A stretch of DNA of 64,000 bases from 13-2-20CM-66-19 sp963760225 (GTDB taxonomy: Bacteria; Pseudomonadota; Gammaproteobacteria; Steroidobacterales; Steroidobacteraceae): contig CAVXCD010000003.1 of assembly GCA_963760225.1 (NCBI GenBank), forward strand, positions 1,860,001-1,924,000, in the 5' to 3' direction. The stretch's first letter is position 1, and the number at the start of each line of letters is the position of its first letter. This document shows, one piece after another, positions 55,962-64,000 of this stretch. The translations under genes were made by a program, and so were the position numbers. The notes under the pieces are model-generated. The model did not search any database. It saw only the letters and a program-made list of their open reading frames with translations, and had not been told where the DNA came from.

Positions 55962-57952
55962 GCGGCCTGGCCGACGAGCGCACGCAACGGTCCGATGTAG
56001 TGCTCGTAGTTGCGCCAGCGCCCGACTGAGGTCGCGTTGAGCTTCTGCCGCACCTGCCAGCGGCTGGCAGTCATGACCACGCGCTCGGTCTGGTGAAATT
56101 CCAGGCAACGCGGATCCCACGGCAGGCCGATGAAGTCCAGCATGCGCCGCGTCCAGCCCTGCTGATCGTCAACCAGTCCTTCATAGGGAACTTCCAGCAG
56201 CGCTGTCGCGGGAAGCACGGCACGCCAGTGGCTGGTGATGCGCAGATACTCGCCATAGTAGTGCGCCAGGCTGCCAAGGTCATTGGCGTGGGGTCCCATA
56301 TCGAAAAAATTCTGAAAGTAAATCGACAAGCAGGTATCGATCGGATGGCGTTGCATGTGGATGAACCGGGCCCGCGGAAATGCGGCGTGAATGAGTCCCA
56401 CGTAGAGAAAGTTAGCCGGCATCTTGTCAACCACCCGCAGCGCACCGCCGGCTAAGGTCGTGACGCGCTCGAGATAGGCGCGTGCCATGCCCGGTATGAG
56501 GGTCGCGCCGTCGTCGCCCTTGAGGTGCGCCTTGGCGAACGCGCCGAAGGCTTTGTTCCAGAACCGCAACTCCCCTGCGCCGAAAGCCTGCGGGTGCGAG
56601 GCGAGGATCTGCTCGGTCAGCGAGGTTCCCGAGCGCGGCATACCGATGATGAAGACCGGCAGCTCGGAGGCAGATGCCTCGCCGTGCGGCTGCCGCACAA
56701 CCGCTGCATCGCAGCTGCGCATGATCTGCTCGACGTGTCGGCTGAGCTTCGCCTCATCGTAGATCCTGCCATAGCGCTTGGTCAGCTCGTTGGCCCGCCG
56801 ATAATGGCCGAAGGCCTGATCGTAGTGCTGCAGGTCGTCGCAGTACTTGCCGAGCGCATAGCGCAGACTGATCTCGTGCCCGAGTGGTAACGGCTTGGCC
56901 AGCAAGCCTTCGGCGCCCCGCAGCCAGTCGCGGTCGGCGGTTGTCATTTTGCGATGGCTCGCCAGGCTGCAATAAACGGAAGAAGAGTCCGGATCGATCG
57001 CCAGGGCGCGCTGGAAAAGCTGCTGCGCCTCCGCAAAACGCCCGCGGTCGGCCTGCAACTCACCGAGCAGCGTCAGTGCTTCGACGTGTCGTGGCTCGAG
57101 CACGAGTGCCTGGCGGCAGCTGGCCTCGGCCTCGCTGCCGCGCCCCTGCATACGCAGGGCGGTCGCCAGCCCCAGGTGCGCTGACGCGTCGTCAGCGTGC
57201 AGCGCCAGCGCCTGACGGAAGCTGACCACAGCCTCCTCGAGGCGCTGCAACTCGCACAGCACGGTGCCGAGGCTGCAGTGGCTCGCGGCGCGCTGCGGAT
57301 CCAGCTCGATGGCCTTGCGGTGCAGTGCGACCGCTTCGGTGCGCTCGCCCAGCTCACGCAGCACGTTGCCGAGATTATTCAGCGCCTCGATGTAGGCAGG
57401 GCTCAGGCTCAGCGCACGCCGGTAGCTCACCACCGCTTCAGCGCGTTGCCCGCGTGCCGCGAGCACCAAGCCCAGATTGTTGTGCGCCATGCTCAGCTGC
57501 GGATTGAGCGCGATGGCCCGCTCGCTCTCGCTGAGGGCTTCCGGCAGCTCGCCGAGCTCGCGCAGCGCGTTGGCGAGGTTGCAGTGTATGTCGGCATTCT
57601 CCGGGCTCTGCGCGAGCGCCAGACGGTAGGCAGCGACGGCATCAGCATGCTGTCCGAGCTGCAGCAGCGCGTTGCCGAGATTGTTATGCGCCGCGGTGTA
57701 GTGCGGCTGGATCTGGAGCGCCTGCCGGTAGAGCGGCAGGGACTCGGGCACGCGCCCCTGCGAGCGCAGGGCATCGGCAGCATCGAGGAGGCCTTCGGCC
57801 TCGAGCTGGCTGTCACGCGCGGCAACCCGGCTGCCCGGCGCGGGGACAGCAGCGGCCGCAGCCGGCAGCAGGCCGCAGCAGTGCTTGTACTTGCGGCCGC
57901 TACCGCACGGGCACGGATCGTTGCGACCCGGTTTCATGCTGCTGGTCTTCAT
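55916..57952 (-). CDS. SEC-C / TPR / sulfotransferase multidomain protein
   Basis: A 678-residue protein in three parts. A SEC-C zinc motif CPCGSGRKYKHCCG lies at about residues 14-27, about nine TPR units follow (NNLGNALLQLGQHADAVAAY and similar, to about 345), and then a sulfotransferase domain. The domain has the PAPS-binding loop VFIIGMPRSGTSLTEQILAS, KMPANFLYVGLIHAAFP and the 3'-phosphate site QRHPIDTCLSIYFQNF. It would transfer sulfate from PAPS to an unknown acceptor. The ATG at 57952 overlaps the upstream gene by 53 bp; an ATG five codons on is possible. Having both SEC-C and sulfotransferase is uncommon. Confidence 0.85.
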   Translation of the reverse strand: MKTSSMKPGRNDPCPCGSGRKYKHCCGLLPAAAAAVPAPGSRVAARDSQLEAEGLLDAADALRSQGRVPESLPLYRQALQIQPHYTAAHNNLGNALLQLGQHADAVAAYRLALAQSPENADIHCNLANALRELGELPEALSESERAIALNPQLSMAHNNLGLVLAARGQRAEAVVSYRRALSLSPAYIEALNNLGNVLRELGERTEAVALHRKAIELDPQRAASHCSLGTVLCELQRLEEAVVSFRQALALHADDASAHLGLATALRMQGRGSEAEASCRQALVLEPRHVEALTLLGELQADRGRFAEAQQLFQRALAIDPDSSSVYCSLASHRKMTTADRDWLRGAEGLLAKPLPLGHEISLRYALGKYCDDLQHYDQAFGHYRRANELTKRYGRIYDEAKLSRHVEQIMRSCDAAVVRQPHGEASASELPVFIIGMPRSGTSLTEQILASHPQAFGAGELRFWNKAFGAFAKAHLKGDDGATLIPGMARAYLERVTTLAGGALRVVDKMPANFLYVGLIHAAFPRARFIHMQRHPIDTCLSIYFQNFFDMGPHANDLGSLAHYYGEYLRITSHWRAVLPATALLEVPYEGLVDDQQGWTRRMLDFIGLPWDPRCLEFHQTERVVMTASRWQVRQKLNATSVGRWRNYEHYIGPLRALVGQAAQAMRVASSRPSSSA

Positions 57953-59990
57953 CCCGATAGCGGGTCAGCGCGTCGCCGAGCGCTGCGCGCAGCGGCTCGA
58001 GCCACGGCTCGAAGTGCCGCCACTGGTCGAGACCCTCGCGGTAGATCGCCTGGCGCACCTGCTCGGAGCTGGCCGTGCGTACGCTGCGCCGCGTCTCGTG
58101 GAAGCTGATGCACTGCGGTTCGAAGTCGAGCCCGCAGAAGGCGAGCAGGCGCCGCACGCTGCCTTCCAGATCCTCGACCACATCCTCGTGATATACCCGC
58201 AGGATGCGCCCGGCAGGCAGCACGCGGTCCCAGTGGCGCATGAGCTCGAGGTAGGTGCGGTAGTAGCGCGCGATGTCGTCGACGCTATAGGTGAACTCCT
58301 GGCCCTGCGCGAACAGCTGCTTGAGATTGCTGAAGCAGCAGGCCATCGGTTCGCGCCGTGCATCGATGATGCGGGCGTTGGGCAGCATCAGGTGGACGAG
58401 CCCGAGGTGGCGGAAGTTGTTCGGCATCTTGTCGATGAAGAACGCCTTGCCGGTGCGATAGATGCGCGTCGCCGCCAGGTACTCCTCGCCGAGCGCCCGG
58501 AACTCCTCTGCGCGCATGCTCGCGAGGACCGGCGGATAGTGCGGATTCTCCGGATCCGGGTCGCGGCCGCGCAAGCGTGTCACCATCTGCTGGATATTCG
58601 GCAGCTCCTGGGTACCCTCCACCTGCGAGTGCGAGGCGAGGATCTGCTCGAGCAGCGTCGAGCCCGAGCGCGGCAGACCGACGATGAAGATCGGCTCGCG
58701 GCTCGGTGAGCCCCAGCCGCGGCGGCTGGCGAACAAGTCCCGGGTGCAGACCTTGATCTGCTGGCGCGTATTGTTCTCGATGATCTCGGGGCGATAGCGG
58801 CATTCGGGCCACTTCAGCGCGTTGCCGCGTTCGTAACAGTGGAACGACTCGGCGAACTCGCCCTGGTCCTCGAGCGCCTTGCCGAGAGCGAAACACAGAT
58901 GGTAGCGATCGACGGTACCGGTCGCCGCGGCCGCCAGCGCGTTACGTATCTGCGCCAGCTCTTGCGCCGCGAAGCGGTAGGTCTTGAGGTTGGCGAGGCT
59001 CCAGTAGGCATCGCCGTAGTCCGGCCGGCAGGCGGCCGCACGGCGGTACGAGTCGATCGCTTCGGGCGTGTGCCCGAGTGTCTTCAGGGCGTGACCGATC
59101 GACAGGTGCACCTCGGCGTCGGCGGCGGTCCCGGTGAGCAGTTCCCGGTAGAGGCCGATGGCCCGCTCGTGCTCGCCGAGACCCACCGCGCTGGCGGCGT
59201 AGAGCGTGCGCAGCAGGCGGTTGTCCGGATCGTCCTTCAGCAGCCGGTCGAGCTCCCGGCGGGCTTCCTGGTAGCGGTGCAGCTCGACCTGCACCCCCGC
59301 GTACTCCTGGCGCGCGACGCGGTAACCCGGGGCGAGCGAGAGCACCGCGGCCAGCAGCAGCTCCGCGTCGTCGAACACCTTGTGTGCAATGCCGATGCGC
59401 GCCAGCAGCCGCATGGCCTCGATATGGTCGCCGTGCTCGAGCAAAAAGGCACGGATGAGCGACTCGGCGGCATCGAGATCGCCGTCGGCGAACAGCCCGG
59501 TGGCGACCACGATCGGCTGCGGCAAAGCGCGCAGTGTCGCCACGTGACTGCCGGCCATGCGGAGGTTGTCGGGCTGCCCGGTCAGGCGGTACAGCCCCTC
59601 GAGCATGCTCCAGCTTCCCGGCAGCGCGTGGTTGATGTTCACCGCGATGAGAAACGCCTCAATCGCCTGCGGCGCCTGGCGCAGCTCGACGAAGCAGCGG
59701 CCGCGCTCCTCGTAAAGGCGGCTGAAGCGCGGGTGATGCCGCTCGAGCATGGCGAGGGTCTGCAGGGCAGCGGGGATGCGATGCAGGTAGCGCTGGGCGA
59801 TGGCAACGCACAGCAGCCCATCGCGATCGCCGGCCGAGTCCGGGCGCAACCCTTCGGCCGCGGCCAGCACCGCCTCGAACTTGTGCTCGCGCAGCAGCGC
59901 ACGAATGCGTGCCACATCAGGCGCAGCAGCCGCGGAGGCGGCTGCGGCGGCAGGTGCGGTAGCGGCGGCTGCGGGGTCGGTCACGTCCAT
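57900..59990 (-). CDS. TPR-sulfotransferase
   Basis: A 696-residue protein. An Ala-rich start leads to TPR-like repeats (about residues 30-420, for example HYEALLLEHGDHIEAM-type units and LSIGHALKTLGHTPEAIDSY). The sulfotransferase domain has PIFIVGLPRSGSTLLEQILA and SHSQVEGTQELP, FIDKMPNNFRHLGLVHLMLP and DARREPMACCFSNLKQLFAQ. The PAPS-binding loop is intact. It overlaps the second sulfotransferase gene by 53 bp and lies downstream of the TonB-dependent receptor, with an intrinsic terminator between. Acceptor unknown; a peptide or outer-membrane substrate is a guess. Confidence 0.87.
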   Translation of the reverse strand: MDVTDPAAAATAPAAAAASAAAAPDVARIRALLREHKFEAVLAAAEGLRPDSAGDRDGLLCVAIAQRYLHRIPAALQTLAMLERHHPRFSRLYEERGRCFVELRQAPQAIEAFLIAVNINHALPGSWSMLEGLYRLTGQPDNLRMAGSHVATLRALPQPIVVATGLFADGDLDAAESLIRAFLLEHGDHIEAMRLLARIGIAHKVFDDAELLLAAVLSLAPGYRVARQEYAGVQVELHRYQEARRELDRLLKDDPDNRLLRTLYAASAVGLGEHERAIGLYRELLTGTAADAEVHLSIGHALKTLGHTPEAIDSYRRAAACRPDYGDAYWSLANLKTYRFAAQELAQIRNALAAAATGTVDRYHLCFALGKALEDQGEFAESFHCYERGNALKWPECRYRPEIIENNTRQQIKVCTRDLFASRRGWGSPSREPIFIVGLPRSGSTLLEQILASHSQVEGTQELPNIQQMVTRLRGRDPDPENPHYPPVLASMRAEEFRALGEEYLAATRIYRTGKAFFIDKMPNNFRHLGLVHLMLPNARIIDARREPMACCFSNLKQLFAQGQEFTYSVDDIARYYRTYLELMRHWDRVLPAGRILRVYHEDVVEDLEGSVRRLLAFCGLDFEPQCISFHETRRSVRTASSEQVRQAIYREGLDQWRHFEPWLEPLRAALGDALTRYRDEDQQHETGSQRSVPVR

Positions 59991-60000
59991 GAGCGGTTCA

Positions 60001-60036
60001 TAAAGAAAGGGCGGACCCGGTCAGGGGTCCGCCCTT
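60001..60036 (-). terminator. Intrinsic terminator after the TonB-dependent receptor
   Basis: A perfect 12-bp inverted repeat (60036-60025 with 60018-60007, AAGGGCGGACCC / GGGTCCGCCCTT) with a 6-nt loop, followed on the minus strand by TTCTTTA. It sits 48 bp after the receptor stop and just before the sulfotransferase start at 59990. The sulfotransferase genes thus need readthrough or their own promoter. Confidence 0.8.
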
Positions 60037-60083
60037 CATTCTACTGCACCGGCCAACCCGCCGGCCGGCGCAGCGGCTACCGC

Positions 60084-62804
60084 TCAGAACTTGTAGCCGA
60101 TCAGGAACATCACCACCCGCGGACGCAGCGGAATTTCCGCCTTGATGAACTGCCCGGACGACACGTTGGTCGGCCCGTACGCGTTGGTCAGGTTGCTGCC
60201 GTTGATCTGCGCGGTCCAGTTGTCCTTCGCGACGCCGATGGCCCCGTCATAGGTCGTGAGACCCGGGATCGGGTACAGCAGCAGTGTCGTGACGGGCGGG
60301 CTGCCATACGCCGGGTTGTCGCCGGGGAAGTAGTTGCGCGGCTCGTTGGTCATCGGACCGGTATGGCTCGCCCCCGCCCAGATGAACGGCCGGTAGCTGT
60401 TGATCTCCCAGTCGTAGCGCGCCCTCAGGTTGAACATCCACGGCGGTGAGAACGCCGGCGGGGCGCCAAACGCACCCAGGGAACTGACGATCGGGGTGCC
60501 GTCTTTAACTGCGAGGCAGGTTCCCGCAGGCGTTGGATTGTTTGCCGTCTTTGGCCGGTCGGCAACAACGCCAACCGACTCCAGGCAGGGTGAATTCGCC
60601 TGGCTCGAGCTGTTGACTGAGCTCGATCCCTGCACCGTGAGGCCATCGGTGATACGCGCGACGAACTGAGCCTCGAAGCCCTTGATGATGAAGTTCGGTC
60701 CGTTGACATTGAAGGTCGTGTTACCGAGGACCGTCGGCTCGAACAGCGACAACTGGACGTTGTCCCACTTCATGTAGTACGCCGAGAGGTTGAACAGCAG
60801 CCGGTGCTCGAAGAACTCGGTCTTCAGGCCGACCTCGTTGTTGATCAGGTTGTCCGAGTTGTAGCCCGCGGGTTTCAGGTACTGATCGGAGTCCTTGATG
60901 CTGCTGGAGAACGGCACCTCTGCGGCCAGCGAAGGCGGCTGGCCGGGCAGCGAGCTGGTGCGGTTGAAGCCACCGGGACGGAAGCCCTGCGAGAAGGTGT
61001 AGTACGCCATCACGTCCGGCATGATGTGCCAGCTGACGTTCAGGCGGCTGCGCGTGCCGCTCTCCGTCTTGGACAGGTTGATGGGGAAGCCGCAACCCCC
61101 GCCGAGCGTGCAGGCGCCGTTCGGGTGATTGATGAGCAGCGGCTGGGTCGAGCTCTCGGTGTAGAACTCCGACCCCTCCTCGAACTCGTTGTAGTGGTAC
61201 CAGCGCGTGCCGCCGCTCACGGTGAGCACCTTGGGAATGATGTCGAAATCAAGCGACGCGAAGAACGCGGTCTGCTTGTAGCCGCGCTGCGCGTCCTCAC
61301 CGAACGCGGTGTCGCTATTGGTACGCAGGCTGGGGTCGATCGCAAACGCGCCGGGCACCGGACCGACCGCCGACAGACAGTACGGGCCGCCGGCATTGGC
61401 GGCGGCGAGGTTGGCTGAATTGCACTGCGGAATGCCCAGGTAGTTAAAATTCATCTGGTCATCGATGACGAACTTCTCCCAAAACGCGCCAAACAGGCCG
61501 CGCAGCCGATAGTCCTCGTTGGTGCTGATGCGCAGCTCATGGCTCTGGTGTTGGTTCTCGACCGTATCCACCCACTGGCCTACCGGCGCGTAGCACTGCA
61601 GAGTGGTGGCACTGGCTAGTGGCGTACCCGGATAATTCGACGGCTTGAAATATGCGGCACCTTTGCCGATGCAGCCGTAATACGAGCCCACGGTGCTACG
61701 CATGTAGTTGGAATAGTCCTGCTGTCCCTCGATGTTGCGCACCATATAGCTGCCGGTATACACGGCCTTAAGACCGGCGAACTCGCCGTTCAACGTCCAG
61801 GAGGTGCTCTCGTAACGATCCTTGTTGTACGCAGGCGTGAAGGCTGTTATCTGGTACGGCTGCAGGGGGACGCCGTTCGAGTCCTGCGGATAGGTGTAGA
61901 AATACCCATCCGCCTCCATGTTCTGGTAGTTCTGCTGCAGCAGGAAATTCCAGTTGTCGTTGAACTTCCACAGGACCGACAGGCGGGCACCCTGGTAATC
62001 GACGCTATTGGCGTCGTTCTGCAGCAGGTTGGCGTTGTTGGCGGTCGGGTTGCCGCCCAGGGTCGCGGCCGCCGAGCCCGGCTGATAACCGATGGTGCTC
62101 GGCACGTTGGAGATATACCCGCCCTGGTGCTCCGAGAACACCACCGCGCGCACCGCGAGGGTGTCGGGGATGAGCGGAATGTTGAGGACGGCGTTCAGCT
62201 GACTGTTGGGATCGCCGCCGGAGGTGTAGCCATAGCCCGCCGTGAATTCACCGGAGGTGGAATCTAGCTTGGGCTTGTTGGTGATATAGCGGATCGCGCC
62301 GGCCTGGGCACCGCCACCGAACAGCGTACCCTGCGGGCCTTCGAGGACCTCGACACGCTCCATGTCGACCAGGTAGGGATCATTGTTGCGGGCCGGGAAC
62401 TGCATCGACTGGTCGTCGAGATACAGCGCCACGTTGGGGAATGCCGCGGTGGTCGACTGCGACTGGTTGCCCGAGCCGATGCCGCCCAGGCCGCGCATGA
62501 AGATGTTGCCGGTGCCCGGACCGTTACCACTGAAGGTCACGTTCGGGGTGTACTTGAGCAGGTCGTTGAAGTTCGTGACGTTGAGCTGGGTGAGCTGTTC
62601 GCCGCTGATCGCCTGCACCGTGATCGGCACGTCCTGGACGTTCTCGGTGCGCCGCTCGGCGGTCACCGTTACCTCCTCGAGCTGCCCGCTCGGGGTGGCG
62701 GTAGCCCCGGCGGTCTCGGCGGCCTGCTGAGCGAAGACGATCGCAGTACTTGGCGCAGTCAGGATGGCCGCCACGGCCGCAGAAATCTTCGCATTAGGCT
62801 TCAT
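60084..62804 (-). CDS. TonB-dependent receptor
   Basis: A 906-residue outer-membrane receptor. The signal peptide is KPNAKISAAVAAILTAPSTA followed by IVFAQQAAETAG. A TonB-box-like EEVTVTAERR and the plug domain QDVPITVQAISGEQLTQLNV are followed by a 22-stranded barrel ending in a terminal Phe (VVMFLIGYKF), the outer-membrane insertion signal. I start at the ATG at 62804; the longer in-frame stretch lacks a signal sequence. It would take up an unknown ligand using energy from TonB-ExbB-ExbD. No FecR-like or sensory extension is present. Confidence 0.93.
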   Translation of the reverse strand: MKPNAKISAAVAAILTAPSTAIVFAQQAAETAGATATPSGQLEEVTVTAERRTENVQDVPITVQAISGEQLTQLNVTNFNDLLKYTPNVTFSGNGPGTGNIFMRGLGGIGSGNQSQSTTAAFPNVALYLDDQSMQFPARNNDPYLVDMERVEVLEGPQGTLFGGGAQAGAIRYITNKPKLDSTSGEFTAGYGYTSGGDPNSQLNAVLNIPLIPDTLAVRAVVFSEHQGGYISNVPSTIGYQPGSAAATLGGNPTANNANLLQNDANSVDYQGARLSVLWKFNDNWNFLLQQNYQNMEADGYFYTYPQDSNGVPLQPYQITAFTPAYNKDRYESTSWTLNGEFAGLKAVYTGSYMVRNIEGQQDYSNYMRSTVGSYYGCIGKGAAYFKPSNYPGTPLASATTLQCYAPVGQWVDTVENQHQSHELRISTNEDYRLRGLFGAFWEKFVIDDQMNFNYLGIPQCNSANLAAANAGGPYCLSAVGPVPGAFAIDPSLRTNSDTAFGEDAQRGYKQTAFFASLDFDIIPKVLTVSGGTRWYHYNEFEEGSEFYTESSTQPLLINHPNGACTLGGGCGFPINLSKTESGTRSRLNVSWHIMPDVMAYYTFSQGFRPGGFNRTSSLPGQPPSLAAEVPFSSSIKDSDQYLKPAGYNSDNLINNEVGLKTEFFEHRLLFNLSAYYMKWDNVQLSLFEPTVLGNTTFNVNGPNFIIKGFEAQFVARITDGLTVQGSSSVNSSSQANSPCLESVGVVADRPKTANNPTPAGTCLAVKDGTPIVSSLGAFGAPPAFSPPWMFNLRARYDWEINSYRPFIWAGASHTGPMTNEPRNYFPGDNPAYGSPPVTTLLLYPIPGLTTYDGAIGVAKDNWTAQINGSNLTNAYGPTNVSSGQFIKAEIPLRPRVVMFLIGYKF

Positions 62805-63257
62805 CACGTAACCCCCCCGAGGGTATTTGGATTGGTTGTGAAATCCCCACTCGAACGCGTACCGCCTGCGCAGGCGACTCCCCCTACGACTTCTATACCA
62901 CTCGCTCCGCGCGCGCTTGAACAAACGCGTCATGAGGGCATGATGCAGGCGCTCCACGCTCTCCCGCCTCGCCTGCCCCGAAAGCGACGCCGGCTTGCAC
63001 GATACCCGGCCTTCCTTAGCCTTTCACACCTGTCCCGGGGCTGAAAGTCTAGAAATTGAATAGCCCCATCTTAAAAAGGAATCGGGACCCGTTCGCCCGC
63101 GGTACTCTAGCGGCGCGCTGCGGCCGGTGCAGGAGCCCCGACGCACCAGAAGCGCGCTTCGGCGCCTATTGTGGTGCAAACGCATCACTCGCGGCAGGGC
63201 TCCACCGGGCGGGGAGCTTCGCATGGGTTTGTTGCAGACTGGTGAAGCGGTGCAGCC
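62805..63257. other. Divergent intergenic region between the receptor and glpK
   Basis: About 453 bp with no recognisable gene. An AT-rich patch at 63040-63085 contains a weak 6-bp hairpin GGGGCT...AGCCCC (63037-63067) and a TAAGAT-like -10 on the minus strand at 63068-63073 without a good -35. It likely carries the receptor promoter and the glpK promoter. An open frame continuing upstream of the receptor start across part of this region has no signal peptide or conserved content. Confidence 0.4.
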
Positions 63258-64000
63258 ATGAGCCAGGCCCGCTACGTACTCGCCCTCGATCAGGGCACCA
63301 CATCGACACGGGCCATCGCCTTCGACGGCAGCGCCCGCGCGGTGGCGAGCGCACGGCGCGAGCTGCCGCAGCACTACCCCTCTTCCGGCTGGGTCGAGCA
63401 CGACCCGGAAGACATCTGGCGCGATACGCTCGCGACGCTGCGCGAGGTGATCGCCGCCTGCCCCGGCGGGCTTGCGGGCATCGCCGCGCTCGGGATCACC
63501 AATCAGCGCGAGACGGCGGTTGTGTGGGAGCGCTCCAGCGGTGTGCCGCTGCAGCGCGCCATCGTCTGGCAGGACCGGCGCACCGCTGCAGAATGCGCGC
63601 GCCTTGCCGCCGAAGGGGTCGAGGCGGTGGTGCGTGCCAAGACCGGGCTGCTGCTCGATCCGTACTTCTCGGCCACCAAGGTGGCCTGGATGCTCGACAC
63701 GCATGCGGGTGCGCGCGAGCGCGCCGAGCGCGGCGAGCTCGCCTTCGGCACGATCGACAGCTTCCTGCTGTGGCGGCTCACGGGCGGACGCGTGCATGCC
63801 ACCGACGTGACCAACGCCTCGCGCACGCTGCTGTTCGATATCCGCACACAGCGCTGGGACGAGGAGCTGCTGCGGCTGTTACGCGTGCCGCGCGCGCTGC
63901 TGCCGGAGGTGCGCGACAGCAGCACCGTCTACGGGGCGACCGACGCCAAGCTCTTTGGTGCGGCCATTCCGATCGCCGGCATCGCGGGCGACCAGCACGC
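63258..64000 (+). CDS. glpK: Glycerol kinase (partial, N-terminal part)
   Basis: The first 247 residues of a FGGY-family kinase; the gene runs off the right edge. YVLALDQGTTSTRAIAFDG at the start is the ATP-binding phosphate-1 motif, then EHDPEDIWRDTLATL, ALGITNQRETAVVWERSSG, AIVWQDRRTAAECA and GTIDSFLLWRLTGGRVHATD with IAGIAGDQH near the edge. These are specific to glycerol kinase among FGGY enzymes. It phosphorylates glycerol to glycerol-3-phosphate. ATG at 63258. Confidence 0.95.
   Translation, partial: MSQARYVLALDQGTTSTRAIAFDGSARAVASARRELPQHYPSSGWVEHDPEDIWRDTLATLREVIAACPGGLAGIAALGITNQRETAVVWERSSGVPLQRAIVWQDRRTAAECARLAAEGVEAVVRAKTGLLLDPYFSATKVAWMLDTHAGARERAERGELAFGTIDSFLLWRLTGGRVHATDVTNASRTLLFDIRTQRWDEELLRLLRVPRALLPEVRDSSTVYGATDAKLFGAAIPIAGIAGDQH

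Overview
The window is a 64 kb piece of a high-GC chromosome, densely coding on both strands. No phage, insertion sequence, plasmid, CRISPR or RNA-gene signature was seen. Gene content points to a Gammaproteobacterium in the broad Xanthomonadales / Nevskiales / Steroidobacterales neighbourhood. The pointers are a fused aspartokinase-diaminopimelate decarboxylase, a tonB-exbB-exbD-exbD cluster, a large TonB-dependent receptor next to TPR-sulfotransferases, a UrcA-family protein, ETF beta/alpha and a leucine-degradation (liu) locus. This placement is inference from gene content, not from a marker gene.

Layout. 1-3.8 kb: the N-terminus of a probable AlaA-like aminotransferase and an oligopeptide-type ABC transporter (two permeases and a double ATPase) with no binding protein in view. 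3.9-6.1 kb: etfBA and a convergent peroxiredoxin. 6.1-9.8 kb: a TonB energy-transduction operon (tonB, exbB, two exbD, a TPR protein) with an intrinsic terminator between tonB and exbB. 10-21.4 kb: branched-chain amino acid and methionine biosynthesis. It holds ilvD (frameshifted in this sequence), an MFS permease, a leucine attenuator driving ilvC-leuA-ilvE-leuC-leuD-leuB, and a convergent metB behind a SAM-I-type riboswitch. 21.5-27 kb: a TPR lipoprotein, PBP1b, the lysC-lysA fusion and a small PA3496-like protein. 27-31.7 kb: a SAM hydrolase (DUF62), a DksA/TraR protein, transaldolase, the yqjD-yqjE-yqjK set and an L,D-transpeptidase. 31.8-35.9 kb: 3-methyladenine glycosylase, paired secreted amidohydrolases and DsbA. 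35.9-41.5 kb: leucine/isovalerate degradation (3-methylcrotonyl-CoA carboxylase subunits, isovaleryl-CoA dehydrogenase) with a GntR regulator. 41.6-50.4 kb: LemA and a GIDE-domain protein, an AI-2E family transporter, a DUF3309 miniprotein, a GIY-YIG-like protein, an MFS permease, a LytS/LytTR two-component pair, UrcA and a Tat-exported aldo/keto reductase. 50.7-56 kb: a MaoC hydratase, a dimethylglycine/sarcosine dehydrogenase-like flavoprotein, a LysR regulator and an enolase-superfamily enzyme. 56-62.8 kb: two TPR-sulfotransferases (one with a SEC-C zinc motif) downstream of a TonB-dependent receptor. 63.3 kb to the end: the start of glpK.

How it fits together. Leucine is made by the attenuated operon and degraded by the liu genes, whose electrons can leave through ETF. 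The SAM riboswitch controls metB at the level of translation. The TonB cluster can energise the TonB-dependent receptor.

The strongest non-coding discoveries are (i) a complete leucine attenuator with a 42-codon leader, mutually exclusive 10-bp antiterminator and terminator, and (ii) a metB SAM-I riboswitch with a well-placed promoter and a Shine-Dalgarno-sequestering hairpin. Two genes (ilvD and the L,D-transpeptidase) carry apparent single-base frameshifts that could be sequence errors or real lesions.
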